NCBI GenBank assembly: GCA_002471275.1
Contig: DKPQ01000020.1
Coordinates: forward strand, 1-64,000
Source of the DNA: Flammeovirgaceae bacterium UBA7330
GTDB lineage: Bacteria > Bacteroidota > Bacteroidia > Cytophagales > Cyclobacteriaceae
Direction: 5' to 3'
DNA: 64,000 nucleotides
How positions within the stretch are numbered: position 1 is the stretch's first letter; each line of letters opens with the position of its first letter. Shown here piece after piece: positions 18,016 through 26,155 of the stretch. A program made the translations under genes and the position numbers. The notes below the pieces were generated by a model. The model was not told where the DNA came from, did no database searches, and saw only the letters and a program-made list of their open reading frames with translations.

Positions 18016-19575
18016 TTATCTGTCTATATAAATGATAAATTCGACTCGCCTGTTTTTCGCTTTGGCTTCCTCCGTATACCCTTCGTCCACCGGCTGAGTA
18101 TCACCCATACCGACTGTCGTCACCTGACCTACATCCACACCATTTGTAATCAGGTGATCTTCAACCGCTTTGGCACGATCCCGGGACAAGGCCAGGTTGG
18201 CCTGGGGTGAGCCCACGTTGTCAGTATGGCCAATGATCTTGAGACGATAGTCCGGGTTTTCTTTGAGCATCTGTACCAGGTCTTTCAGGAAGGGATCATT
18301 CTTCCCAATCAACTCAGCTTCACCAAAATTGAATTTAAAATCTTTCGTCAGCTCAAACTGAAGTGACCGCACATCGTCCAGTTCATTGAGCTTCTCATCG
18401 ATTTGGTGAACCTCCGATTCCTGCTGTGCGGGCTGGGCATTCTGCTCCCGAAAATCAAATCGTCTTGGTTCGTGCGACTCAATCACAACCTTTTGGGGCT
18501 CCCGCTTCCAGGTGACCAGGCCCAGACCCACGGCTATCTGGAACCTGCTCTGATAGTAGTCTACCGACTGACCAACAGGTACATAATAACTGCCCCCGAG
18601 CTTAAAATTTGGTTGATGCCAGACCAGGCCCAGCCCTATATCCGGCACAGTACCAGCATTAACGAGTAGCTCCAGCGCACCTGGCTGCACGAGGTCATAT
18701 GGATTGGTATTGTCAAAGGTGTATTTCACCGAGCTGATCAGCTGGTATTCATTTCTTTTGCCCGACCGAGTGATAAAGAGCTGTGGCTCCACCTCAAATC
18801 GTCTACTCCGAACAAGTGTGATCCCCGAGCTGAGCAGGTAGGTCATCGGCACCTCAGAATACTCTCCAAAAAAAGATTCTCCCGGTGTATTGAGATGAAA
18901 TGCACTTGCCGACACGAAAAACCGCTCCTTATCATCGTGGCTCACACTCCAGAAGATGCCGGTCCCCAGGCTCATGTAGTATACCCGGCTATGAACAAAT
19001 GTTTCCCCAATGTTGGCGTTCGGATCGTATCGAAATTCTTCCTGTATCCATTGGGAGCCAGTCGAAAGACGCTCCAGAGACGTCCGTTTGTTGATGAAGC
19101 TCCCTGAAAGGCCCATCGCCAAAAGCTGGTTGGATGCAATCCGGATACTCGTCGCAAGTGCCAGGTTGAATTGCTGGGTCTTCAGCAGGTCTGACTCCCC
19201 AAAATCTTTTTCTACAAACCCCAACCCGACACCCATGTACCGGTTGCCATTCACCTGGTTGGTCAGGGGCAGCTCCATATTGAGGACATTGTTGGTTATA
19301 TAGTCTCCCGACCCGATATCGTACTGGTCATGAAAAAAGCTCACCGTGGCAGCATGATCCAGCACCGGCGTTGCCGGCTGGTAGAGCAGGGGGGTAAATT
19401 GGTTGAGGGTATTGACAGCGTCCTGGGCGGGTAGAAGGTGGGAGAGAAGGAGAAGGAGTAGAAGCACCCCCCTAGCCCCCCTGAAGGGGGGAGAATTAGG
19501 TGTTTCAGGAAGCAGAAACTCCTCCCCCTTTGAGGGGGGATAAAGGGGGGTGCTTCTAAGTCCGCTACTTCCCAT
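18016..19575 (-). CDS. PorP/SprF-family outer-membrane protein fused to an OmpA peptidoglycan-binding domain
   Basis: PorP/SprF proteins are outer-membrane partners needed for secretion and anchoring of T9SS cargo with type B sorting domains. Here residues about 50-345 show that family (QFTPLLYQPATPV at the start of the mature part, then barrel strands). About residues 395-519 form an OmpA domain (LKIIGHTDNVGSPQANLALSRDRAKAV, GMGDTQPVDEG, NRRVEFII) that binds peptidoglycan. The N-terminus is odd: residues about 6-38 are encoded by a palindromic repeat (19459-19558) rich in Pro/Gly/Arg, and only then comes a leucine-rich signal peptide ending LLPAQ. A GTG just inside the repeat could be the real start. 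The annotated ATG overlaps the DUF559 gene by 11 bases. The barrel gene follows immediately. Confidence 0.8.
   Translation of the reverse strand: MGSSGLRSTPLYPPSKGEEFLLPETPNSPPFRGARGVLLLLLLLSHLLPAQDAVNTLNQFTPLLYQPATPVLDHAATVSFFHDQYDIGSGDYITNNVLNMELPLTNQVNGNRYMGVGLGFVEKDFGESDLLKTQQFNLALATSIRIASNQLLAMGLSGSFINKRTSLERLSTGSQWIQEEFRYDPNANIGETFVHSRVYYMSLGTGIFWSVSHDDKERFFVSASAFHLNTPGESFFGEYSEVPMTYLLSSGITLVRSRRFEVEPQLFITRSGKRNEYQLISSVKYTFDNTNPYDLVQPGALELLVNAGTVPDIGLGLVWHQPNFKLGGSYYVPVGQSVDYYQSRFQIAVGLGLVTWKREPQKVVIESHEPRRFDFREQNAQPAQQESEVHQIDEKLNELDDVRSLQFELTKDFKFNFGEAELIGKNDPFLKDLVQMLKENPDYRLKIIGHTDNVGSPQANLALSRDRAKAVEDHLITNGVDVGQVTTVGMGDTQPVDEGYTEEAKAKNRRVEFIIYIDR
19459..19558. repeat. Cloverleaf-forming palindromic element with 14-bp perfect terminal inverted repeats
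   Basis: The ends 19459-19472 and 19545-19558 are perfect 14-bp inverted repeats (TAGAAGCACCCCCC). Three further hairpins lie inside: C6/G6 at 19476-19491, GTTTC/GAAAC at 19502-19519, and C5/G5 at 19524-19538. The whole can therefore fold as a four-arm cloverleaf, as DNA or RNA. One end lies 6 bases from the stop of the DUF559 nuclease gene, and the other runs into the signal-peptide codons of the SprF-OmpA gene. It resembles repeat units often seen beside DUF559 genes in Bacteroidota (general recollection), and has the form of a non-autonomous mobile or REP-like element. Confidence 0.8.
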
Positions 19576-19942
19576 CCTTCAGGCGATTTACTGTCCAAAA
19601 AATCTCGTTCACCACATACCTCATCTCACGCTTGACCTCCAGGTCATCGAATCGAAGGAAAATCACACCCTCTTGTTCAAGTTTCTTTTGACGATAGGCA
19701 TCGTAGGCAGCTGCCTCCGGACTATTATGACTACTGCCATCTATCTCTATGGCCAGCATGATCTCGTGGCAATAGAAGTCTACAATAAAATCCAGCATCG
19801 GTACCTGACGATGAAACTGTACTCCCAATGCTCTATTCTTGATTTCCATCCATAGAAAGACTTCCGAGGAAGTACTTTCCTTCCTCAGTCTTCTGGCTTT
19901 CATCTTTAGATCAGGTCGGTATGGTATTATTTTGTTCCTCAC
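19565..19942 (-). CDS. DUF559 (Vsr-like) endonuclease-fold protein
   Basis: A 125-residue protein of the DUF559/MTES_1575 family, related to very-short-patch-repair and PD-(D/E)xK endonucleases. Motifs: KARRLRKESTSSEVFLWMEI, LGVQFHRQVPMLDFIVDFYC, then LAIEIDGSSHN, with the acidic and histidine residues of the active site, and a final IFLRFDDLEVKREM. The start is GTG at 19942; family members usually begin M-x-N-K-I-I-P-Y as here. It lies 11 bases after the 949 aa T9SS gene and its 3' end touches a cloverleaf repeat. Its biological role is unknown. Association with the repeat suggests the nuclease could act on it. Confidence 0.85.
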   Translation of the reverse strand: MRNKIIPYRPDLKMKARRLRKESTSSEVFLWMEIKNRALGVQFHRQVPMLDFIVDFYCHEIMLAIEIDGSSHNSPEAAAYDAYRQKKLEQEGVIFLRFDDLEVKREMRYVVNEIFWTVNRLKDGK

Positions 19943-19953
19943 CCGGGAAGGTC

Positions 19954-22803
19954 TTATTGCTTGATCAATTTGTAATCTTTGATGCCCTCATTTCCATACA
20001 GTCGAAGCATGTAAACTCCTGATTCTAATAATGAAACATCTATCTTCCGAAACCCCTTTTCTATGGGAAGATCAAATAACTTTTCACCCTTTAATGAGAA
20101 CAAGGAAACTTTCCTGGCATAGTCATCTTTGAGGATCAAATAGTCTGTGGCGGGATTAGGATAGATGGTAAAATCGTCTGGGCTCCCTACTCCCAGGGGT
20201 TCGCTCGTGACCAGAATCTTAAATACTTTAGAAAAGGTCAGACCTCCCTGATCTTCTGTAGTAATTTCCAATGTATAGAGTTTGTCCGTTTCCAGGTCAA
20301 ATGCTGCAATTGTTGAAAGTTTTTCGTCAATCACTCTGAAAGTATCCGATTCTACAAAATAGGTATAGGTTTGCTCAGTATTGTCTTCATCCTCAGAGCT
20401 TAAAGTACCCACATTGGTCCCAATGAGTACAGATTCAGAAATTTCATCAATATCCAAGGTGATATCTGTTGGAGCTTCATTGACATCATTGACATCTATC
20501 GTGAACGATTGAGAAAAAGACTCTCCTCCTCCATCAGTAACCTGCACATTAACATTGAGTAAAGGTTGCACTTCAAAATTTGGATTGATTACCGATAGAT
20601 CTGAACCCGAAATAAAAAAATGATCATTATCCGCATCATTCGAGCCATCACCATCTATAAGAGTATATTGATGACTGTCAAATACATCCAAATCAGTCAC
20701 TTCAAACGTACCTACTATGACTGTTTCTTCATTGGACTCATCCACATCAAGGCTTGATAAAGCAAGTGCTACGGGTGGGTCGTTGCTATCTGTAATTGAA
20801 ATAGTAAATTCTTTTTCAAACGCTCCCTCCCGGCTATCCACTGTCCTGACAAGAATGGAATATTCATTTTGTGTTTCAAAATCAAAACTTGTTAAGGCGT
20901 ATAAACCGTTACCAATTATTTCAAAGTCATTTTCTTCAGACTCATCGGTAGAAAGTAAATGATAGGTGTGCTCAAAGGGTTCGTCCGGGTCTTCCGTGGA
21001 GAACTCCCCGATAAAAACATTTTCTCCTGAATTCTCCGGGAATGATTGTACAGAAAGTACGATATCAGCAGGCAATACATTGGGTTCATAATAAGCTGAA
21101 AATTCATTGGAATATTCTGTTGGCAGGAATCCATAACTTCCAAGCCCGACAAATGCAGAATCCCCTTGAACATAAGCCACAGGATCTTTCCTACTATCAC
21201 CTAGTTCAAAATAATCACCCAGGTTCTCTACTTCATTGGTGCGCGGATTGTATTTAATCAGTGCACCCTGATTGCCGTAGGCGATATATCCATTTCCGTA
21301 TAAAGAAAATGCAGCAGCATCATTAACAGCCAGGTTCAACCCATCAGCAAAGATCTTTTCTGTCCATCCACCAGTTTCCGACTCATATTCCTGGATATCA
21401 CTTAGCTGAAATGTAAAACTGTCAAAGTAATACCCACCGCCCACATACGCTTTATCACCCACCACAAAGGCAAAGGCTCCCTGTCGTTTATCCTTTCCCC
21501 AGTCTGGTAATTCAGTCCAGGAATCTTCTACAGGATCATATTTCCAGAAATCAGCTTGTTCATCATCCGCATTCAAACCAGTACCGACATATCCGTATTC
21601 ACCGATTGAGAAAGCAATAGCATTGGTTCGGGGACCACCACCAAAATCTGCTATTTGAGTCCAGGTATCTGTTGAAGGGTCGTATTGATAAAAATCGGAC
21701 AGGTAATTGCCTGCCTCATCAATTCCAAGTCCTACATACCCCAGCGTATCAATGACAAATGAGACAGCTGATGATCGGGCAGGGCCAGGGAAAGAGTCGA
21801 GCAAAATAAATCCATTCGATATTTCCATCCAATCCTTAAAATATCCTTCATCATTTTGCCCTAACCCTATAAATAATTGATCATCAAAATTTAAATAAAC
21901 AGATCCCGACCTTGAGCTAATATTAGAATAAATACAATCATAAGAATCCTCTCTAAATGTCCATCCGTAGTCATTAATCAATTTATTGCGGGCATCATTA
22001 GCAGTACAAAATTTTAAATATCTAGCGATGAAATCCTGATTTACAGGGATTTCATCTAATTGAGATAATCTTACAAGTAGTTTATCATAATTTCTAGTTG
22101 AGAAATTGGAAGAACCAACCATATTATTTAGGTCAACGACTTGTTCAAAGTTCCATTTACTTATGTCCTGATCGAATGAGCTCGCTGCATAAAACATGTG
22201 AGACATACTTGTTACCCCACTTACATCCCACTTACTAATATCCTGATTAAAAGATCTCGCAAGTAAAAACATGTAACTCATGTCCTTCACATTACTCACG
22301 TCCCAATTTGAAATATCTAAATCAAATAAAGAAGCCCATGAAAACATTTGATGCATATCATCAACCCTTGAAAGGTCAGGAATATCCGTTGCATTAGAAG
22401 TCATATTAATGCAGTTATAAAAAGCCTTTCGCATAGAAATCCACTTTATTGAGCCCCACTGATCAATGGAAAGAAGTTTAAATACATCACCCCTACTGTC
22501 AGAATAAAGACTAAATAGATTTTCTGTAGTTATTTCTACCTTGTAAATTCCGGGGTGTGGAAAAACAATTCGTGCCTTACCAGACTGATTAATTAGTGTT
22601 CCGTTATTATTGCTATCATCTACCTCCTCCCAATATATGTTATAATTAACTGCATTCGCATGTATTTCAACCTCATTGTCAGGTGACTCTCCAAAGTTAT
22701 CCGTCTTCCAGGTGGTGATAAAGGCGTCTTGCGCCTGAAGTGGGTAGCCAATTACAATCAACGCAATCACTACCCATAGCTGTTTCTTGTATACTTGTAT
22801 CAT
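19954..22803 (-). CDS. T9SS-exported surface protein with DUF285, Kelch-like and cadherin-like repeats
   Basis: A 949-residue protein. The signal peptide covers about residues 1-24. Residues about 130-230 carry BspA-type/DUF285 repeats (SYMFLLARSFNQDISKWDVS, SHMFYAASSFDQDISKW). About 310-570 looks like a Kelch/galactose-oxidase propeller (repeated GYVGLG, KAYVGGG). About 580-860 has cadherin-like repeats (FDFETQNEYSILVRTVDSREG, FDLETDKLYTLEITTEDQGG). The last about 75 residues are a T9SS type A sorting domain (FTIYPNPATDYL to the end). It is therefore a large secreted or surface-bound adhesion-type protein. It lies 12 bases upstream of the DUF559 gene on the same strand. Confidence 0.85.
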   Translation of the reverse strand: MIQVYKKQLWVVIALIVIGYPLQAQDAFITTWKTDNFGESPDNEVEIHANAVNYNIYWEEVDDSNNNGTLINQSGKARIVFPHPGIYKVEITTENLFSLYSDSRGDVFKLLSIDQWGSIKWISMRKAFYNCINMTSNATDIPDLSRVDDMHQMFSWASLFDLDISNWDVSNVKDMSYMFLLARSFNQDISKWDVSGVTSMSHMFYAASSFDQDISKWNFEQVVDLNNMVGSSNFSTRNYDKLLVRLSQLDEIPVNQDFIARYLKFCTANDARNKLINDYGWTFREDSYDCIYSNISSRSGSVYLNFDDQLFIGLGQNDEGYFKDWMEISNGFILLDSFPGPARSSAVSFVIDTLGYVGLGIDEAGNYLSDFYQYDPSTDTWTQIADFGGGPRTNAIAFSIGEYGYVGTGLNADDEQADFWKYDPVEDSWTELPDWGKDKRQGAFAFVVGDKAYVGGGYYFDSFTFQLSDIQEYESETGGWTEKIFADGLNLAVNDAAAFSLYGNGYIAYGNQGALIKYNPRTNEVENLGDYFELGDSRKDPVAYVQGDSAFVGLGSYGFLPTEYSNEFSAYYEPNVLPADIVLSVQSFPENSGENVFIGEFSTEDPDEPFEHTYHLLSTDESEENDFEIIGNGLYALTSFDFETQNEYSILVRTVDSREGAFEKEFTISITDSNDPPVALALSSLDVDESNEETVIVGTFEVTDLDVFDSHQYTLIDGDGSNDADNDHFFISGSDLSVINPNFEVQPLLNVNVQVTDGGGESFSQSFTIDVNDVNEAPTDITLDIDEISESVLIGTNVGTLSSEDEDNTEQTYTYFVESDTFRVIDEKLSTIAAFDLETDKLYTLEITTEDQGGLTFSKVFKILVTSEPLGVGSPDDFTIYPNPATDYLILKDDYARKVSLFSLKGEKLFDLPIEKGFRKIDVSLLESGVYMLRLYGNEGIKDYKLIKQ

Positions 22804-22889
22804 GTATATGTAATATACTTGATCTGAACCATATACCCGTATATGTCATGGGTATTTTAGGCATTGTAATTGGTATAGGGTGTAAGCAT

Positions 22890-22981
22890 CTTACAATCCC
22901 CCACTTCCTGCACACCTGTATGAGGAAAATGCTTTAGATTTATCAGGTGATATAAGTAGTTGTGTCGCAGTTTTTGTGACA
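22890..22981 (+). repeat. Dispersed intergenic repeat A, copy 1
   Basis: The sequence from CTTCCTG (22904) through CACACCTGTATG, TTAGATTTATCAGGTGATAT and AGTAGTTGTG to about 22981 recurs in three other intergenic regions at 23888, 25021 and 26056, always in this orientation. CACCTG near the left end and CAGGTG in the middle form a 6-bp inverted repeat. This copy lies upstream of the 949 aa T9SS gene (transcribed leftward) and downstream of the lipoprotein gene at 23048. Confidence 0.8.
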
Positions 22982-23047
22982 CTTGAAATATTAGATGGCA
23001 TACTTGAAACAAGCTAAAATTTCATTTATTCTCCTATACTCCTTCAT

Positions 23048-23752
23048 TCAAGAATTGACTTGAGACAATAGCTGGCACATCATCCATTTTAGTCTTGTCG
23101 CTTCTTCAATATAATCATCATAAATAATAAGGATCTTTCCTTTATGGGGTCCTGGCTCATCTAAGTATCCTAGCTCTACTTTCACTGAATCTTTATAATC
23201 ATATCCGTTCTTAACGAAATCATAAATAGAATTAAGTTTGTTTAGAACGATCTTTTTCTTGTAAAGGTAAATAGCTAATGTTGGTATGGATGGTACTATT
23301 GCCGAATCAGGAATATTCTCATATGGCAAGTATACATATGAGCCATCACCATCATCGAAGGGTAAATAATCAAATCCTAAATTGCAGTGATATAATGTTT
23401 TAGAAAACTTGGACTCAGATATTATTAGACTATTAGTTATGAACTGATTACTTGGGTGTTTCTGCAAATTAGGACTCAAACTGTCCCCAATTAAAACCAC
23501 AATTGAATTGATATGCAATTCTAAGATTGAATCTAGTTCACTTTGACCTTTAAAATTGTAAATCTCTAAATCGTCACAAACATAAGTTGATGAATCTTTT
23601 AACAACGGTGCTGAATTCATTGAATAAATGTAATTCGAACCATCATATGGTCTTAGAGATTTCAAAAATCTCCTTTTTTGGCATCCAACAATGACTATTA
23701 TAATTATCACCAATATAGAAATTGGAGTCAATAACTTACCATCATTCATCAT
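23048..23752 (-). CDS. Hypothetical lipoprotein or membrane-anchored protein
   Basis: A 234-residue protein of no family I recognise. The N-terminus has a long hydrophobic run ending IVIVGC followed by QKRRFLK, which is a lipobox-like site, so an outer- or inner-membrane lipoprotein is likely. The remainder mixes strands and helices, with acidic patches (DDGDGSYVYLPYEN) and a helical end (EEATRLKWMMCQLL). It is AT-rich and placed between two copies of the dispersed repeat A. That suggests that it belongs to an acquired cassette-like interval rather than to the flanking surface genes. Confidence 0.55.
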   Translation of the reverse strand: MMNDGKLLTPISILVIIIIVIVGCQKRRFLKSLRPYDGSNYIYSMNSAPLLKDSSTYVCDDLEIYNFKGQSELDSILELHINSIVVLIGDSLSPNLQKHPSNQFITNSLIISESKFSKTLYHCNLGFDYLPFDDGDGSYVYLPYENIPDSAIVPSIPTLAIYLYKKKIVLNKLNSIYDFVKNGYDYKDSVKVELGYLDEPGPHKGKILIIYDDYIEEATRLKWMMCQLLSQVNS

Positions 23753-23830
23753 TAGTGTAATCTTTCAAGATGACTAATCTCAACAACCCAATAACATTTT
23801 ATTACGATATATAAAGATAAAAGAATTTCC

Positions 23831-23964
23831 CCCTCCTCAGCTCCACCATAGTCACTCTCACCCCCTCCAAACCACAACCAATCCCCCCTTCCGCACACCT
23901 GTATGATCAAAATACCTTAGATTTATCAGGTGATATAAGTAGTTGTGTTGCCCTTTTTGTAACA
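23831..23964 (+). repeat. Dispersed intergenic repeat, longest copy (B plus A, copy 2)
   Basis: The left part (CCCTCCTCAGCTCCACCATA, from 23831) recurs at 26890. The middle (CCCCCTCCAAACCACAACCA) recurs at 24994 with small changes. The right part from 23888 is repeat A, almost identical to the copies at 22904 and 26056. The next gene, a frameshifted PIN toxin, begins 64 bases further on. The same order and orientation in several gaps mark it as a defined repeated unit of roughly 135 bases, not random similarity. Confidence 0.8.
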
Positions 23965-24027
23965 TCGTAATGTCACCTGCCAGATAAGTTCTTTGCATAG
24001 GATTCCACAATTGACGAGCTTTAAACA

Positions 24028-24485
24028 ATGATTCGAAAGGTTTATATCGACACAGGGGTGGTTACTTTGACGAAGAGTTCGAACTCTGGACTAAACTATT
24101 TTTTGAATCAGTTATTGAAGGGAAATTTATAATAGCAATTTCTGAATTATTACAAACTGAACTGGCAAACGCTCCCCATGAAGTAAAGCATTTCCTGGGG
24201 ACCATTCCGAATGAACAAAAAATCATTGTTGACTATAACAAAGAGTCTAGAATTCTCGCTAACAGATATTTGGAGGCGAACATTGTAGGAAAAACTAGTC
24301 TCACCGACTGTAGACATATTGCAACAGCTTCGGTAAATGAAATTGATATTTTAACAAGCTGGAACTTTAAGCATATCGTCAACCTTGATAAGATACACCT
24401 TTACAACGGAGTTAATCTTCAAAATGGTTACCGGACAATTGAAATTAGAACACCAAGAGAGTTATTGACTTATGAAGACAGTTAA
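24028..24485 (+). pseudogene. PIN-domain (VapC-like) toxin, frameshifted
   Basis: Translation from the ATG at 24028 gives IRKVYIDTGV and then breaks. Shifting frame near the G4 run at 24055-24060 restores GYFDEEFELWTKLFFES, IIAISELLQTELANAP, NRYLEANIVG, SLTDCRHIATASVNEIDILT and SWNFKHIVN through to the stop at 24485. This is the full plan of the Bacteroidota PIN-domain toxin with its acidic residues (D in YIDT, E in TELA, D in TDCRH). One net base is missing near codon 10, so the toxin should be inactive unless frameshifting or a sequencing error is involved. The small antitoxin-like gene overlaps its 3' end by 14 bases. Confidence 0.75.
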
Positions 24486-24660
24486 GACAAAAAAAAAGAA
24501 ACCTGCCCGGCCGTCAGGCGGGTTTGATGCGGTAAAGATGATGAGAGATATCCGAGACAAAATTGATAAGGATATTGAAGGGATGACTTTTGAAGAAGAA
24601 AAAGAATATTTCCGAAAAGGAGCTGAAAAATATAAGAAAGAGGAGAAATCCAGCAGTTAA
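24472..24660 (+). CDS. Small antitoxin-like partner of the PIN toxin
   Basis: A 62-residue, highly charged protein. The core FDAVKMMRDIRDKIDKDIEGMTFEEEKEYFRKG is the pattern of the small protein that follows PIN toxins in many Bacteroidota, presumed to be the antitoxin. It overlaps the toxin frame by 14 bases. Residues about 10-18 (KPARPSGG region) are encoded by a 27-base palindrome (24499-24525) absent from the paralogue at 24761, so this looks like an in-frame insertion of a repeat. It is still an intact frame although the toxin is frameshifted. Confidence 0.65.
   Translation: MKTVKTKKKKPARPSGGFDAVKMMRDIRDKIDKDIEGMTFEEEKEYFRKGAEKYKKEEKSSS
24499..24525. repeat. 27-base palindrome inside the antitoxin gene
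   Basis: AAACCTGCC (24499-24507) pairs with GGCGGGTTT (24517-24525), allowing one G-T pair, around a loop that contains CGGCCG. Its length is a multiple of three and it adds nine codons without a stop. The neighbouring paralogue lacks it, going directly from a basic N-terminus to DFDAVE. Confidence 0.65.
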
Positions 24661-24693
24661 CCTTGTGTATGGCCGCATGTGCTAAGTGCTACT

Positions 24694-24771
24694 AACGCCG
24701 TGAACATTAGAGAAGGATATATCCCGTTAGAAATTAGGACACCACGAGAACTTTTGGATTATGAAAACTAA
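24694..24771 (+). pseudogene. C-terminal remnant of a second PIN-domain toxin
   Basis: In frame with the stop at 24769-24771 one reads NAVNIREGYIPLEIRTPRE and then LLDYEN. This parallels the last residues of the frameshifted toxin upstream (NGVNLQNGYRTIEIRTPREL). Nothing of the rest of the gene remains; the preceding bases, from 24661, hold no more homology that I can see. So a second toxin-antitoxin module once lay here in tandem and lost nearly all of its toxin gene. Confidence 0.75.
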
Positions 24772-24934
24772 AATTGAAAATAGGAAAGATTTTGATGCCG
24801 TTGAATTAATGAGAGCCAGACGTATTCAAATTGGAAAAGATATTCAAGGCATGACTTTCGAAGAAGAGAAGAATTATTTCAAGGCTTCCGCAGAAAAACT
24901 CAAGAAATTTAAGCAAGTAGGTAACACCATATAA
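24761..24934 (+). CDS. Second small antitoxin-like protein (57 aa)
   Basis: The frame from ATG 24761 to TAA 24932-24934 encodes a 57-residue protein starting MKTKIENRKDFDAVELMR and containing IGKDIQGMTFEEEKNYF. It is a clear paralogue of the 62-residue protein at 24472 and overlaps the toxin remnant by 11 bases, as the first copy overlaps its toxin by 14. It is intact although its toxin is almost gone. It may be a solitary antitoxin, or a gene on its way out. Confidence 0.7.
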   Translation: MKTKIENRKDFDAVELMRARRIQIGKDIQGMTFEEEKNYFKASAEKLKKFKQVGNTI

Positions 24935-24962
24935 ACACTTACCGCATTAGCATTCTATCCAG

Positions 24963-25070
24963 GGTCTCCTCAGAACACCGGGAAGCAGATCCTTCCCCCT
25001 CCAACCACAACCACCCCCCTCTTCCTCCACACCTGTATTAGGGAAATGCCTTAGATTTATTTGTAACATT
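24963..25070 (+). repeat. Dispersed repeat, copy 3 (internally deleted)
   Basis: The middle part (from 24994) and the start of repeat A (CTTCCTCCACACCTGTAT from 25021, then CTTAGATTTAT) match the copy at 23831-23964. After TTAT it jumps directly to TTGTAACATT, lacking about 30 bases (the CAGGTGATAT to CCCTTT part). The deletion joint is at a short T-rich identity. The start of the next gene is only 13 bases beyond the end. Confidence 0.75.
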
Positions 25071-25083
25071 AAAATTCTCTTGA

Positions 25084-25962
25084 ATGAAGTTCCATCTGCT
25101 ATATTTCTCTCTTATCTTTTTTACTAAAGGAATTATTGCTCAGGATTTGTTCATTTATGAGAATAAGGTAATTGACAAAGCTGTACCAAGGACTAGCAAA
25201 AGCTATTCATCAAGATTCATTCATTTGTCTAATTCTGATGTCAAGATCTATGAAGATATATACAGAATCGGAATGAAATGGCAACCCATTTCAAGAAATG
25301 AAGTAATCGGCTGTAACATCTGGTTGATTGGAAGAATAGATCTAATGACAAATCACCTAGATACGATTCATTATGATAGGTATTCGAACATTCTTGAACT
25401 TTCAGCAAATCCAAACACAGTTATCTTCTTAGAGACAAGTAACGAAATGTTGAGATTTGAAGACTATAAGCTTGTAAAATATGATCTTAGGACAAGGATC
25501 AAATCTCAAGTGTTAATTAAAGGAACATACGGCATAACAAATTTATCTCTATCCGTGGATGGTAAGTATCTTGCTTTTATTGACGTAAAGAATAGCATCC
25601 CCTCTATGTGTATCCTGGATTTAGCATCCTCAAAGATCAAGATTATTGAAATAGGAAATGTCGGTGGACTGGAGGGGAATTTTGGCATGAACTGGAATGG
25701 GAATATCTTTCAATACTGCATTCGAACAAAGGAAGGAATTAAACAACGCAGATACGATCCAACACTCGAGGAGTTAACAACCGAAAAAATAGATTTTAAA
25801 GCTGTTGAGGACTTTAAGTACGGTATACGAACTGGAACGAATAACTACGTCATTAATGGCGATAAAATCCAGAGACTCGAAAATGAAACCTGGGTAACAA
25901 TTTATGCATCCGAATACAAATATGACTTTCTCGGTAACCAAATCTGTATAATCGCTAATTGA
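25084..25962 (+). CDS. Hypothetical secreted protein, possibly propeller-like
   Basis: A 292-residue protein with a signal peptide (about residues 1-20, ending GIIAQ). The segments NPNTVIFLETSNEMLRFE, YGITNLSLSVDGKYLAFID and SMCILDLASSKIKII recall TolB/WD40-like propeller blades, in particular the S-V-D-G-K-Y-L-A-F strand. I cannot name the family. It is AT-rich, follows repeat A copy 3 by 13 bases and precedes copy 4. It has no partner gene. Confidence 0.5.
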   Translation: MKFHLLYFSLIFFTKGIIAQDLFIYENKVIDKAVPRTSKSYSSRFIHLSNSDVKIYEDIYRIGMKWQPISRNEVIGCNIWLIGRIDLMTNHLDTIHYDRYSNILELSANPNTVIFLETSNEMLRFEDYKLVKYDLRTRIKSQVLIKGTYGITNLSLSVDGKYLAFIDVKNSIPSMCILDLASSKIKIIEIGNVGGLEGNFGMNWNGNIFQYCIRTKEGIKQRRYDPTLEELTTEKIDFKAVEDFKYGIRTGTNNYVINGDKIQRLENETWVTIYASEYKYDFLGNQICIIAN

Positions 25963-26040
25963 CAAAATTCAACAGAAGTATTAGAGGTAAATTTTTTTCT
26001 CTCCCTCAACCCTATCACAAGAACTCTAAGTCTTTTTAAG

Positions 26041-26118
26041 CATAAACGATCACCGTCCTGCACACCTGTATGATCAAAATACCTTAGATTTATCAGGTGA
26101 TATATGTACTTATATTGC
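26041..26118 (+). repeat. Dispersed repeat A, copy 4
   Basis: From 26056 (CCTGCACACCTGTATGATCA) through CTTAGATTTATCAGGTGATAT it is nearly identical to the copy at 23888. It diverges after about 26104. The ATG of the GldM-like lipoprotein gene lies 38 bases beyond the end. Confidence 0.8.
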
Positions 26119-26155
26119 ATTTAGTGAAAGAAAGCATAATGTTAGTGAGTATTCG

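Noticed and set aside
24270..24485. Separate 71-residue gene
   Set aside because: It is only the C-terminal part of the frameshifted PIN toxin. The frame continues upstream to 24060 without a sensible start.
22904..26118. Possible CRISPR array
   Set aside because: The repeat copies are hundreds of bases apart with genes between them, are of unequal length, and no cas gene is present.
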